This document shows, piece by piece, positions 48,688-62,906 of a DNA stretch of 64,000 nt. Made by a program: the position numbers and the translations under genes. The notes below the pieces were generated by a model, which saw nothing but the letters and a program-made list of their open reading frames with translations, searched no databases and was not told where the DNA came from. Each line of letters opens with the position of its first letter. Position 1 is the first letter of the stretch. Origin of the DNA: Amoebidium appalachense (lineage: Eukaryota > Ichthyosporea); NCBI GenBank assembly GCA_963693365.1, contig CAVNZM010000008.1, positions 5,456,001 through 5,520,000 of the forward strand, read 5' to 3'.

Positions 48688-50913
48688 CTAGACACCCAAC
48701 ACCAACCCCGCCTCTGCCCGTTCCACCATCAGGCACTCCTTCCATGCCCCGCCGCTGAAAAACCCCGCCAGCTCCGGAAAATCCGCAAATTCGCACCCGG
48801 TCGTGTTTACCTCCTCCAAAAACGGGCACGAAATCAGGTCCCACGCCTCCGTCAGCCCATCGCAGTAACTCACGTCGAGAGATCGCAAACTACCCGCCCG
48901 CACAATCGGAGAAATCGTCGTCAGCGAATGACATTTCGAGAACGAAACCCGCGTTAGCCTTTTATAGGCGTCGTCCGAATCGCGCCCGAGCGGCTCAATG
49001 TCCCACAGTCCGCGGCACTGGTCCAATACGAGCTCGCACAATTGGACGAGGGGGGTAAATTCCGCCAGAGAATGCACCCCCTGTCCCCCCGTAAGATCCA
49101 GGTGGGTTAACCCCGTGCACCGCGAGATGGGCGAGTAGTCCATCAACACGGCCATGTGGGTGAGCGAAAGGTGTCGGAGGGAAGGAGCCAGAAGGTACAG
49201 GAAGGAAACGTCTGCGGCAAAGACGCAATCTTTCACGCACAGCCGCCGAATTTGGTTAAATTCCGCAAGAAATGAAAGATCTGATTCGTGCGGAGCAAGC
49301 TCGAACTTTACCCGCTGCAGCCGTCGCGACGCCGACGAAAAATCCGGTCCTCCTAGAGGGACGGGGGAGACGAAGCTCCGCAGACGCGGGAACTCGGGCA
49401 TCGGCAGAAAACGGTCGTGACGAGTGTCCGAAATGTCGACCGTCTCGAGGGTTTCGTGCGATGCAGCCAAAAAATCATAATCCTGCAATAGGACCCCCCT
49501 TAACACAACCTTCCTGAGCGCCGCCAGCGGGGGGATCCGGAGGTCTAGGGGACCCGAGCGCGAAACTTCGAGCCGTGTGAGCCCCTCACAGAAGCCCAGG
49601 GGGGAGAGCGACGACACCTGTTGCAGATCCCCCAAGACCAACTCTCGAAGGTTCCGCAGCCTTCCGATCGCTTCAATCGATTGCATTTCTCCAAAATTTA
49701 CAACCTCTAATGAAGTGAGGTTTTCTTCCATGCGCGCACTGTGTGCACGCGATGCAAACAGTGAATCGAGGTCGCGCAATGACGCACAGTCGGAGATGGA
49801 GAGAGCGCGGATGCGGGGGAGAAGGGAGATGGTTGCTAAGGAACTGACAGATGACGAGCGGAGAAGGACCAATCGCGTGAGTTGGAATGTCGTCGCGAGA
49901 ACGCCAATGTGCCCGATTCCTGTAGCGTGTGTGAGTGTGTGTGTGTTTGTGTGTGTGTGGGGGGAGGGTGGGGGAAGGGGGGGGGGGGGGGGGGGGGGGT
50001 GCCTGTGTGTGTGTGTGCGTGTGTGTGCGCGCGTGCATGTTTTTGGCAGGGAGGGAGGAAGGGGAAGGTTAATTACAACGGGTGAGCAGTTGGAGGGTTG
50101 GAGGTATAAAGGAATGAAGATAGAGATGAGGGCATTCATGAGTTTGCAGTCAAGAAAGCCGGGCTGCAAAAGCCCTGAAGGAAAAAAAAAGGGAGAGGCC
50201 GCGGGGGAGGGGGGGGGGGGGGGGGTTGAATGCGGAACACGGTACGAAGTACGCATACACGAAGGACACATGCAAAGGCAAACATTCAAGTATGCAACAT
50301 CAGCCATGCGCACAGTATGCGTCATAAGCAGAGCCCATCCTCAGGGAGGGCCCAAGTCATCAATTGCGTCTGAGTTTCGACCCCTTAGCCCGCGTATATA
50401 CGACTCTCCAACTCAGACAGCAGCATCAACTGAACTTGGGAGGGTCAACCCGTCTTGATCAAAGATGAGCAGGGTTGTTTATGCAAGCAAGGTGAGCAAA
50501 ACGGTGAATATGTGTGTGCAAACTAATGCAGTGCAGCGAAAAATGCGTATGTGCTTACAGATGCACGACACAGAGCAACAATGCTCGGTTGCATGGAAGT
50601 AAAGCGGTCTCCACACAGTGGTCTGTCCTGAAAGGACACCTCTGAAAGAAGACTGGGGGGGTTTGAATGCGGAACACGGTACGAAGTAGCATACAAGAAG
50701 GACACATGCAAAGGCAAACATTTAAGTATGCAACATAGCCATGCGCACAGTATGCGTCATAAGCAGAGCCCATCCTCAGGGAGGACCCAAGTCATCAAAT
50801 TGCGTCTGAGTTTCGACCCCTTAGCCCGCGTATATACGACTCTCCAACTCAGACAGCAGCATCAACGAACTTGGGAGGGTCAACCCGTCTTGATCAAAGA
50901 CGAGCAGGGTTGC

Positions 50914-50961
<48 letters not shown>

Positions 50962-52336
50962 TGTCAGTGTATCCAAACGTGAGTGTCTGGGAAGGGGGGG
51001 GGAGGGGGGGGGGGGGAGAGAGAGAAAGAATTAAAGGCTTCGGCATCTCCCCCCCCCCCCCCCCCCCGAGCTGCGAGGCAAACGGCACACACACGCAACA
51101 CCTTTGAGTGTGGCTCCTTATGCTAAAATTACATCCAAACACACGTATATAGCGTATATACAAAAAAAAAAAAAAAAAAAAAAAACAAAAACAGCAACAC
51201 GCAGTCAGCACATTCCATTGCTTTTGCGCAGGCCAATCGAAACATGGAAACCTCCAAGGACACCAAATAGAACCCTCATCAAACGGCCCCGGTAAAGCCC
51301 CCCCTCCCCCCCCCCCCCCAAAAAAAAAAAAAAAAAATGAAGGGGAGGAGCCCAGGGTTGCAGGAGGCGTCCTTTTGAATTCCAAAAGTGCCTTTCATAC
51401 TCACAAACAGGAAGAAAAAAAAGGAGTCAAAAGAAGACTCTGTGCGAAGCCCGGGGGCGGTTGGGGGGGGGTCTACAAGTTCGATAAAGGAACACACAGA
51501 AATCATTCGGGCCCAACCCATGCAGGAAAATGCAAGCAGGCAGCCCCCATATCCCTCCCCCCTCCCCCCCCCCCCCCCCTCTCCCCTCCTCCAACCTATA
51601 AACTGTACGAGAGTTGAAGGTTGGGTCGGTGGGTGGGTTGGGGGGGGAAGGGGGGGGGGGGGGGGGGAGGGACTCAGGGGGTCCAGACCGGGTGTGTTTT
51701 AGTAGTAGGGACAATCCAGCCGGGGTTGGAAAGAGAGTTCAGCAGAACGGAAAGGGGGGCGGGTATGGGGGGGGGGAGGAGAGAGAGGGGGAGGGGGAGG
51801 GGGGGGGGGGGGGGGAGGAGGCGGTAGGTGTTTGAAAGAGTACACTTAAAGGGAGAGGGGAAAAGGGGGGGGGGGGTGCGGAGGGCAGAGGGCAGGGGAA
51901 GGATGGGGGGGGGGGGGGGGGGGGGGGGGGGAGAGGGAGAGAGAGAGACAGCTGAAGAACGGTTATATAGGAGAAAGAGATAACTTGTTTGGCTGAGATG
52001 GGCTTGGTGGCCGTGTGTTTGTGTGTGTTTGTGTGTGTGTGTGCGTGTATGCGCGCCCGTGTGTGTGTGTGTGAGTGAGTGTGTGTGTGTGAGTGTGTGT
52101 GTGTGTGTGTGCGCGCGCGGGCGCGTGTGTGACTGTGAGCATGGTGTGAGTGTGTGCTTGCACGTGTGGGTGTGCATGTGTACGTGTGTGTGTGCGTACG
52201 TGTGTCCAGTGTGTGTATGTTGCGAGCACGTATTTTTTGCGCATGCGAGCGCGGGTGGTCGCGTGTTTGTGTATGTCTGTGTGCGTGTGCATGTGGCCTG
52301 TGTGTGTCTCGTGCCATGTGCCTGGCCATGGCGTGT

Positions 52337-52383
<47 letters not shown>

Positions 52384-53103
52384 GGGAGAGGGGAGAAAAA
52401 TGAAAAAGAGAGGTTAAACCTTCCTCCCCTCCCCCTCCCCCCTCGCCCCCCTTTCCCCTTCCCTTGTTGCTTTACCCCTGTAGGTGGCAGGGGAAGAGGC
52501 GAGGTGGTAGGGGAAGAGGTCAGAAGAAGAGGCAGGGTGGAGGGGGGGGGGGGGGGGGGGGGGGGAGGGGGGGGGGGGGGAGGGGGGGGGGGAGGGGGGG
52601 GGAATATCACAGTCCAAATGGTGAAAACATGAAACAAAAGGTTACACACCTGCAAGCACGAGGTGTGCAGGCAGTCTGGTTGCTAGGGAGCTGAGCACGT
52701 GGCTCATATGCGGCTCGTTGCAGGCCACGTGCAACGCCTCCAACCTTCCAGCACGCTCCAGTATTTCACGCAACATGGGCACGTCAGATCCATGAAGCCC
52801 CACCGCCAACCTGTCGACACTCTTTGAAAAAAAGGAAAGCCCCCTGCACATGATGGCCCATTCCTCGCTGGGGAATGGCGGTAGGCGCGAAACATGGCGT
52901 CGGTTGTGATCTAGGAGAGATGGGGCACGTCCGAACCACACCCATTCCAAGCCGTGGCTTCTGCGCACTTCCGTGAGCCACTGCCTGCACACCAATGAGC
53001 AGTTTTTGCGGTCGGAATATTCGGGAACAAACGAGAATATGTGGCGGAGGAGTTCGGGTGGGAGGAGGGACCAATCGGGTGCGGGAGGTAGGGGCGGATC
53101 CAT
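48688..53103 (-). CDS. F-box / leucine-rich-repeat protein, 2 exons
   Basis: Probable substrate adaptor of an SCF (Skp1-Cullin-F-box) ubiquitin ligase. Exons: 53103-52650 and 49919-48688, with a GT-AG intron of 2.7 kb in phase 1; 561 residues. Residues about 10-50 (DWSLLPPELLRHIFSFV...LVCRQWLTEV) are a clear F-box. The remainder is an irregular array of leucine-rich repeats, with recurring LTRLVLL, IRALSISDC, LRELVLGDL, LTRLEVS, LRSLDVSYC and LEEVNTTGC units, like cysteine-containing LRR proteins of the FBXL class. The start is the first ATG and the exon is open throughout. The intron is packed with poly(G/C), GT tracts and two copies of the dispersed repeat. It is divergent to the ribosome recycling factor gene across a ~700-bp spacer. 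The substrate cannot be predicted. Confidence 0.88.
50226..50654 (-). mobile_element. Dispersed repeat, copy 5a (full length, subfamily B), F-box gene intron
   Basis: Plus-strand start TTGAATGCGGAACACGG follows a G run (about 50208-50225); the end ...GAAAGAAGACT is followed by G7. It lacks the 15-bp TGAGAAGCATGGTGC segment, as do copies 5b and 6. The sense strand matches the host gene. Confidence 0.9.
50662..50915 (-). mobile_element. Dispersed repeat, copy 5b (truncated), F-box gene intron
   Basis: It begins TTTGAATGCGG after the G7 linker and stops at GAGCAGGGTTGCTT, where a 45-G run (50916-50960) starts. It has small deletions relative to 5a. It is the 5'-truncated half of the dimer in sense orientation. 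Confidence 0.9.
50916..50960. repeat. Poly(G) tract, 45 G
   Basis: This pure G run abuts the truncated end of repeat copy 5b without any intervening base. Confidence 0.95.
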
Positions 53104-53800
53104 GGCGATGGAGAGTGCAAGATGTACATGTGGGGGAGGGATGAGGTGTGTGTGGATATGATGTGCAAGATGGTTATTTCAAAGTGTTGCAAACTACTTT
53201 GTGCAAGTGTAGATGTTGAACGGGAGTCAAGGAAAAAGTGAAAATATGTATTTGTTCTTATGTGCTAAGGTGACTTGTGTCGAAGAAGCGAATGCTGGCA
53301 ATCGCTTTTCTTCGTTGTTTTGGTCTTTTTGCTGGATGGCTGTAGCCCAAAGCGATGTAGGCTATACTTTATCTTACAATTAGTAGATTCCTGACGTCGA
53401 CAGGCTTTAGCGAAACAATGACGTCATCAAACAATATGAGCTGCAAGTACACAGGCAGCCAGTGCTGTGTTTGGTGATACTACCATATAAAGTAACGTGA
53501 TCAAACGTTTGATTGGCGGTGAAGAGTTGTTTGCGCAACATCCCGGCCCTCACGGCCACACCTGCGACACACAGGCTCAGCCTACCGTACAGACTCGCGT
53601 CAGCTGGGTTTTTTACCTTTCACACTCCAAGATTCTTGGGGAAGGCATTAGAGTTTTGTGTTCCCTATCCTTTGTCGTCATAAGAGATACAAGCAAGCAA
53701 AGTCAAGACCTCCCACCACCCTACGGTTGAAACTTTCACTTACACCGCACATATTCATAACACACACACTCGTTTACTCACACTCTCACTTTTTTCGACC
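53104..53800. promoter_or_regulatory. Divergent promoter region, F-box LRR / ribosome recycling factor
   Basis: The two genes start 697 bp apart on opposite strands. The spacer is free of simple repeats, in contrast to its surroundings. It contains a perfect CRE palindrome TGACGTCA (53419-53426), a CATATAAAG TATA-like sequence (about 53484-53492) and an ATTGG/CCAAT motif (53512-53516). Shared regulation is inferred from arrangement alone. Confidence 0.45.
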
Positions 53801-54647
53801 ATGCTTCGCTCACTCCCCCGCGCTTTCAACCTCGCCTCCAGACAGGCAGCGCACGCGGTACCACCCATGACCGCCACTGCACGCACCATGCATGTTCTGG
53901 CAGCATCCATGGGGTTCTCGTTGCAGAGAATGGCCGTGTGTGTGCCACTAAGTTCTCAGGTGCAGTGGAGAGGAATGGCCAAGAAAGCAGGTGGGTGCAC
54001 TAACGAGGGGGGTATAAGATGGGGGGGAGGGGGGGGAGAAGGGCCGGGGGGGGGGGGGGGGGGGGGAGGGGGGATTTCTTTTTTGTGGGAAAGGGGAGAG
54101 GGGGCGGGGGGAGAGGGGAGAGGGGAGAGGGGAGAGGGAGGGGAGGACAAGCCGCAGCCAGGGTGCTGGAATAAGGGTAAAGAAATAAGAGGGGTTTGAG
54201 CCAGATTGGAAGCGTAGGGGAGGAGGCGGGGGAGGATGGAAGGGTTGAGATAGTGCCTATGGCGGAGAGGGGGGAAGGGGGGGAGGCGAGAGAGAGAGAG
54301 AGAGAGGCTTGTTATGATGGTGAGAGGGAAGCAACACATGGGGTTCAGAATTTATTAGCTCAGATATTTTGGAGGAAATGGCATGTTTTTTCGTCATTTG
54401 AGGACGGGCAAACGGGAAGGGGGTCATGGGAAGGGCATTTGATGTGACCTGTCCTTCCCCCCCATTCCCCGGGGGAGGAGGAGGAGGGGGGGAAGCAGGC
54501 ACCGGAGTTGAAAGGTGGCACGGCATTTTGCATGGTCCGTGCTTGTGGATTGGCGTGGTTCGTGCACAGATGTACAGATGTTTATGTGTGTTTGTGATAA
54601 GGGATGGGGTGGTCTTTGTGTGTCGTGCCCCTGTGCGTTTTTTTTGT

Positions 54648-54694
<47 letters not shown>

Positions 54695-54883
54695 TGGCGA
54701 TCACAAAAAAAAAAAACAAGGGGGGGGGGGGGGGGGGGGGGGGGAGGACACCTTAAATATATAGCCTCCCCCCCCCCCCCTCCCCCCAACCCCCACCTGC
54801 GTACACCATATCCACCCACCAACCCACTCTTTCCCCCTCGTTGATCTCTTCATCTGGTGCATAAGTTGATTGCGGGGGGAGGG

Positions 54884-54973
<90 letters not shown>

Positions 54974-55872
54974 TGCGTAATTTAAACATTAAAGAAGGAG
55001 GGAGGCAAGAAAATAGGCCAATGGGCTGAGGGGTGTGTATGAAAGACCTGTGAGATATAACGATATACGAATGTAGATATTGGAACATATATATTGGATA
55101 CAACGATATATACAATGTAAGTATGGATATACAGATATACTATTATGGATATACTTTGATCCTACTATAGGTGGGTGGCAGGCAAAGACGTAGATATAGC
55201 TGTATGTGTATATATCAAATATGGATATACATTCCCACACACATATGTATATGGATATATGTATATTTCAACATGGATATTATTTAATCCTGACAAATTT
55301 TGGGGTGGCAGGCAAAGGCAAGGGGCAGGCGGCAGCTGCCAGCGAAGAGGCAGCCCCCTCCTTTGACACGGCAGAGTACGCCCAGATGATGAGGGTGGGT
55401 GTTGTTTTTAGTGTTAAAAGGCAACATTTATTAGAATGTTGGGTTGGAATCATGACTCCTGAACTTATGAGAGGTGCGAAGGGCTGGGGAGAGGGGGGGG
55501 GGGGGGGGGGGGGAGATAAAGAGAGAGGCAGGGGGGGGGGGGGGGGGAGGGGGGAGGTGGGCAGGGTGGGTGGGCAGGTTTGTGGTGGTGAATAGAGTGG
55601 GGTGGGAAATATATCCTCCCACCTCCCCCTCCTCCCCCCACCCCTTTCCGCCTCTTTATTTCATCGGAAAAATGAACACTGCAAGGGGGGAGAGAAAGGG
55701 GAGGGTGGGGAAGGATGTGAGGGAGCCAAGAGCGGGAGTGAGAGATATGAGAAGGTCGGGTGGAGGCGAGGATGCGGTTCAGTGGGAAAGAATTACTGCC
55801 ACCCACTTTTGAACTAAGTGGGGTGTAAGGGCAAAAATAGACAGCCGGCGGAGGAAGGGGGGGGGGGGGGGG

Positions 55873-55905
<33 letters not shown>

Positions 55906-56672
55906 GGGGGATGGGGGGGTTGCCCGTACACTGGGGCGAGGTGGGAGGTGTGACACCATCTACTTCAGATTTCCCCCTCTTCCCCCCCCCCCCCCCCCCC
56001 CTCCCCTCCCCCCCTCCCCTCCCCCCTCCCCCGGTTGCCTGATGCAATTATAAGTGGTTTTGGGTGTGGTGTTGATTGGAACGTGGCAGAGCGGGTGCAA
56101 AGATTGTGATTGGTCTGTGGACACTGATAGCGACTATTTTGAGCCAGCGGGGTTTTTTTCTTGTTTGTTTTAGGGTTTGCGGGCCAATCGGTTTCCTAAT
56201 TATCATATACAGTATGTTGTAGCCAATGGTTTACTATGACATATTTTAGCTTCCTGATTATTATGTTTTAGCCAGTGAGTTTGCCGAGCAGAGCAGGGCT
56301 TTTTTTTTTGCTGACCAGGCCCTGAGTCACGGCCATTTATATAATGATGTTGCTAAATAAGGCTATTTTCAGTATGAGCGTTGCCAATTAGAGCTGTCTT
56401 AAGGATGAACGTTACGTATACCAACCAGAGCTATCTTTGATCATAACGTTGCAAATCAGAACTATTTTTGGTACTAACGTTGCCCAGATGTCCTTTTTTT
56501 TCTTCAATGAGGTTGCCAATGGACCAATTTTTAGTTGCATGTTTGCCGTTGAGTTATTTTTTGCTAAGGACATCACTAATCGGGGAAATTTTTAGCATGC
56601 CGTCGATTCTGTGCACAAAGACTTTGACAAGATCAGAACCGGCCAGACTACCCCTGGTACGTGCGTGTGTGT

Positions 56673-56750
<78 letters not shown>

Positions 56751-56762
56751 ACGTGCGTGGGT

Positions 56763-56854
<92 letters not shown>

Positions 56855-57025
56855 GTGTATGCGCGCTCACATGTATGTGTGTACGTGTGCTAGAGCCTGT
56901 GCTTTACTGTGGGTGTGCTCAGGTTTCTGTCCTGTTTTTTTCCGGGGAAAGGGGGGGGGGGGGGGGGGGGGGGGGGGGGAAGGGTAGTTTACTAACGATC
57001 GGGGGGGGTGGGGGGGTGGGGGGGA

Positions 57026-57083
<58 letters not shown>

Positions 57084-57189
57084 GTGTGCCTGTGTGTGTC
57101 GGGGGGAGTTGTGTGCGTGTGTGTGTACGTGTACGTGTGTATGTGTGTATGTGTGGGGGGGAGGGGAGAGGTGGATGTGTGTGTGTGAG

Positions 57190-57234
<45 letters not shown>

Positions 57235-57428
57235 GGGTGTGTCTGAGAAAAGAGGGGGGGGGGGGGGGGAAAGTGGATTAAAATGAGAGAGAGGAAGAAG
57301 AACGACGGGAAGTGGAGATGTGGGCTCCCGGGAGGGGGGGGGGGGGAGAAGGAGAGGGGGGGGATGAGCAAAAACTGTATTTTTATGTCTGCATGCTAAA
57401 CACACTTCTGCACACACACTAACACACA

Positions 57429-57468
<40 letters not shown>

Positions 57469-57561
57469 TACATACACACACACACACTCGCACACAAACA
57501 CACACACACACTTACACACACACACACGCACGCACACACACACTCACACGCACACACCCAC

Positions 57562-57597
<36 letters not shown>

Positions 57598-57796
57598 TAG
57601 TATATTTATAAAATGTTAAAAGTTTGAAAGGTTTGTAACCCGTGCACGTTATTGGCCGCAGCTATCCTGGACCATATCCGTGTGCCGGCCTACGGCAACC
57701 CTGTGCCGATTAGCCAAATCGGGCAAGTGAGCCTCAAGGACCCGACAAATCTCATCGTATCGGTTTTCGATCCGGAGGTAGAGATATTCCCCCCTC

Positions 57797-57834
<38 letters not shown>

Positions 57835-58271
57835 CAACAGCACCCCACCCTTCCCGTCCCACCCAAGCCCACCCACCAGCTTCTTTTCACACGTCAGGCT
57901 ACTGATCCTCTTTCTTAAAACGGAAAGTTCAAAGTCGTTAGGTTAGCTGCATGCAGCCATCACCAAACCCACGTGATCCCGCATTCTAACCACCAATGAC
58001 TTGCAGCTTTTAAAAACCACGGAGGAGGCCATCCGCCAATCAGATCTCGGCCTTAATCCTGTGTTTGAGGGAAAAGTTATTAGAGTTCCCATGCCAAAGT
58101 ATGTGTCGTCCCCCCTCCTCCCCTCCCCCCGGCCCCCGGCCCCCTGCCCCCTCCCCCTCCCCCTCTCATTTCCTCCGAAAGGGGTCACAAAGTTTTGTTA
58201 ATTCCAGGGGAGAAACTTTGGATTTTTGGTTCCTTATACGGCAACCGGGTTTCTGTTGGTTACCTCAAGCG

Positions 58272-58309
<38 letters not shown>

Positions 58310-58475
58310 ATACACACAGACGTAGGCGCGCACACACGCTCACACACGCGCGCGCGTGCGCGCACGCACACGAACATGCTCACGCACACATAAGCGCACA
58401 CAAGCACACGCGAACGCGCACGCGCACGCAGGCACGCATGCACATATACACGCACATACACACACACACACACAT

Positions 58476-58548
<73 letters not shown>

Positions 58549-59915
58549 AACCATCTATCCATCATCCCACCCCCACCTCGTCGTCTCCCCTCTTATCTTC
58601 CCCCTCAACAACCAAGGGTTCATAGCGTTTGCAACAACCCCCCCCCCCCCCCCCCTTCCCCTTCCCCCTCCCTCCCCCCCCCCCCCCCCCCCTCCCCCCC
58701 TCTACGCACCCTTCTAACCCTCAGCCACACACACACGTCTTCCTCCCCTCTTCTCCCAACCTGTAATTATTTTCCGGTGCGCTTTGTTTTCTTTTGCGAG
58801 ACAGGGTTTTGCCTTCTTGACTTCTCCATTGATTCGATAAAGAATGAGTGAGCAAGCATGTGCATTGAAACACCTCAAACTCTTAATTTTGGACACTCCG
58901 TCCCAACCCCCCCTCCATCATATATCAATCAAACCTTGATTCCACCTTTTAAAAGAGTGTGTGTGTAGTCTCTTTTCCAAGGTTTGGAAATGTTCATTTT
59001 GGAAATTTTGGAAATTTGGAAATCTATCACACAGGGTGTCTATATGGCTATTGGTTAATTAACGGCCTATTCAGTCCCCCAAAACTTGCTATTGTGTGTG
59101 TTGTTGTTGTTGGGGGGGGGGGGGGGGGGGGGGTTTGTATGTGTGTAACGTCCGTGTAACCAACTTCCCGGAATTTGAGACCCCGTTTTCATCTGTGTAT
59201 AACTAGTAACTTCGGGGAAATGGAGTCTCGCTATTTCGGAATCTCCTAAAAAATTCTGGATTTATCGATTTTCACTATATGTAAGACAAAGTGCAGTCCT
59301 ATGTCTGTAATGGAATTTTACTTGGCCTAAATCCCCCGAATTTGGAAAAAAAAATAAACTCCCCTGTTTCACACTAACGATCGTTTCACACTTGTGAGTT
59401 TTTGAGGGATCACTGTTCATGAGCTTTCTTTAATTTCATGGCTAAGAGGATTAAAGTGCCATCTCTTTCGAAAGTCTGCTAGGGGTTTGAATCTTACTGA
59501 TGAAAAGTCGATGGGCTGCCTGGGCCACGGACATGGATACTAGCAGGTTGACTGGCCCCTTTTTGCAGGCTGTAAAGTCACGGATCCGTTCGGTTACATG
59601 ATATCCCACCAATCAAAACGCTCTGACGTGATTTTTGACCAATGGCTGCAGGTTGACCAAGGAGCATCGGACCAACCTGAGCAAGCTGGCAAAGGAGACG
59701 GCAGAGGGAGGGAAACAGAGGGTGAGGAGGGTCCGCACAAAAGGTGTATGTGTGTGTGTGTGTGTTTGTGTACCTATGTGTGTTTTTTTCTTTTTTTCTT
59801 TTTTTCTTTTTTTGGGGGGTGGGGGAGGGGGGAGGGGGGGAGGGACGGGTGGTTGGTTGCATGTGTATGTAGTTGAGGGTTTGAGGTTTTAATTTTTTTC
59901 TTTTCTTTTTTTTTT

Positions 59916-59963
<48 letters not shown>

Positions 59964-59971
59964 GCTTGTGA

Positions 59972-60056
<85 letters not shown>

Positions 60057-60325
60057 AAACGGGTGGGTGGGAGGGGGAGGGGTGGGAGAGGGGGGTTGCA
60101 AGTCTGTTCGTTTGTGTGTGGGGGGGGGGAGGGGAGGGGAGGGGGAGGGGGGGGGGGGTGATTGCATGTGTGGTTGGTCTTGGGCGGAAGGGGGCGGGGG
60201 GAGGAGGGGTGTGTGTGTGTGGGGGGGGGGGGGGGGGAGGGGGAGGGGGAGGAGTGATGCATGTGAGGGAACGTGTAGAGGGAGGTGTGTGTGTATGTGG
60301 TTGTAAGGGGGAAGGAGAATTTTTT

Positions 60326-60377
<52 letters not shown>

Positions 60378-60654
60378 GAGAGGGCAGAGGTATGTGTGTT
60401 TGTGCGCATGTGTTGGCATGGTTTCTCCCCCCTCCCCCCCCCCCCCCCCCAACCCCCCCCCCGCCTGTTCTTCCCCGCCTACCTAGCACATGCGCAACCT
60501 GGTCTTAACAATTGTTGTTTTATCATTTGGTGTTTTGGCAATGAAGTACTGCGCTGGCAAGAGGAGGGGTTGCAGACACTCCGTTTCTTTCTTTCTGTAC
60601 GTGGCTTTATTGCTGTCACAATCGTTGTGTGTGTGGGTGGGTGGGTCTTTTTTT

Positions 60655-60693
<39 letters not shown>

Positions 60694-60915
60694 TGGAGGG
60701 GGGGGGGGGAGGAGGGGGGGATGGAAGAGGGGGGGGGGGGATGTCCCTCGAACGCGATGTGGTGAGAGGGATGGTGGTCGTGGTGGGAGGGTGGGTGGGT
60801 GAGTGCATGTGTGTGTGTGTGGAGGGGAGGGGGGGGGAGACGGACGGAATCTAAACATGTCCATTTGTGGAGAGGTGGAAGGTGTGTGTGAGGTGGAAGG
60901 GGGGAAAGTGGGGAG

Positions 60916-60974
<59 letters not shown>

Positions 60975-61742
60975 AGAAAGAATGGATTAGGGTCACGAGA
61001 AGTAGGGTGGTGGGGGAGGGGGGGGGGTGTTTGAAGTTTGACTAGTTTTAACGACTATGTCGGCCTTTCTCGATCGTGACGTAGTTTTTTATCCATGTCC
61101 GGACTTTCCTAAAACGAACATTTCATATATGGCAATTACCAATCAGTGCGCTCATTGTTATCGGCTTCGGCTGCCCGTGAGCCACCATGTATGATCCAAT
61201 GACGTCATTCTTGAATTCGTGACATCATCAATGACATCGTGTTAATTATAAATTACGTCATAATTACGTCATAATCGAGAAACCCCGACATAGACCTTGA
61301 ATAATAGAATGGTCAAAGTCCCCGATCTTAACCTTTCCCTCCCCCCCCCCCCCCCCCCCCCGCTCCCCCCCTCCGCTTCTTGCAAATACCAAAACTTAAG
61401 TTTAAAGCTGACACCTGATTGGCCGCAGCTCTTACCGATCTGAAGAAGATATCAAGGGCCATGTCGAAGGATGACGAGAGAGCAATCGAGAAGGAGGTGT
61501 GTATCCCCCCCCCCCCCCCTTTTCCCCCCTTCCCCCTCCACCCTCCCTCTCCATCCCTCTCCCCCCCCCCCTCCCGCTCCCCTTCCCAACTCCCTCTCCA
61601 TCCACCCCCCCCCCCCCCCCCCCCCTCCCCGCGCGATGGAGCATACTCACACGTTTGTGCTCTTTTCTGCAATACCCACTATTGTGTTGTCCGTCGTGAG
61701 TGTGTACTTTTTACTGTGTAAGACATCCTTACCAACCAACCA

Positions 61743-61790
<48 letters not shown>

Positions 61791-61953
61791 CCGCCGCCGC
61801 CGTGCTCCTGGTACCCCTTCCTTTTCAAACCCAAAGTAACTATATACACCAGCAAGATGGGAAGGTGAGAGAAAAGGGGGAGGTCGAGGGGAGAGGGTGG
61901 GTGGGTGGGAGGAGAGGAGCGAAAGATGTAGAGACAGGAGGGGCTGAGGGAGC

Positions 61954-62036
<83 letters not shown>

Positions 62037-62131
62037 AAGAGGGGAGATGGAGAGGGCGGAGATAGGTGGGGGTGGTTTTGGGGGGTGGATGGGGGGGGAG
62101 AGGGGGAGGGGGGGGGGGGGCAGAGAGAGAG

Positions 62132-62180
<49 letters not shown>

Positions 62181-62831
62181 AGGGAGGGAGGGAGGGAGAG
62201 AGAGAGGGAGGGAGAGTGAAGGCGGATTACGACGAGAGGGAGGATAGGTGATCGGACTAGTTCCTCCCCCCCCCCCTCCCCCCCCCCCCCTCCTCCTCCC
62301 CTCCCCACCCTCTCCCCCCGTGCACACACAGAGTTGTGTGTGTGGGGGGGGGGAGGGGGGAGGGAGGGGGGGGGGGGGGGCACCCACCCACCCACCCACT
62401 ATCTCACCCACCATACCCAATACCAAAAAAGGGTGTGTGTGTGTATGTTTGTGGGGGGGGGGGGGGGGGGGGGGGGGGAGGGCTTTAGCCCACAAACCCA
62501 GATGGCTAAAAATAACACTCACCTATGCAACCGCATGGACGTGTCATAATACTCGCATTCCCCAGGCGCCAGCAAAATGCACCTACATGCACGCACGCCC
62601 CCCCCCCCCCCCCCCCCCCCCCCCTCCCCTCCCCCGAAACTCAGACGCAATTGATGACTTGGGCCCTCCCTGAGGATGGGCTCTGCTTATGACGCATACT
62701 GTGCGCATGGCTGATGTTGCATACTTGAATGTTTGCCTTTGCATGTGTCCTTCGTGTATGCGTACTTCGTACCGTGTTCCGCATTCAACCCCCCCCCTCC
62801 TCTCCCCCCCTCCCCACCACGACCACACACA

Positions 62832-62906
<75 letters not shown>

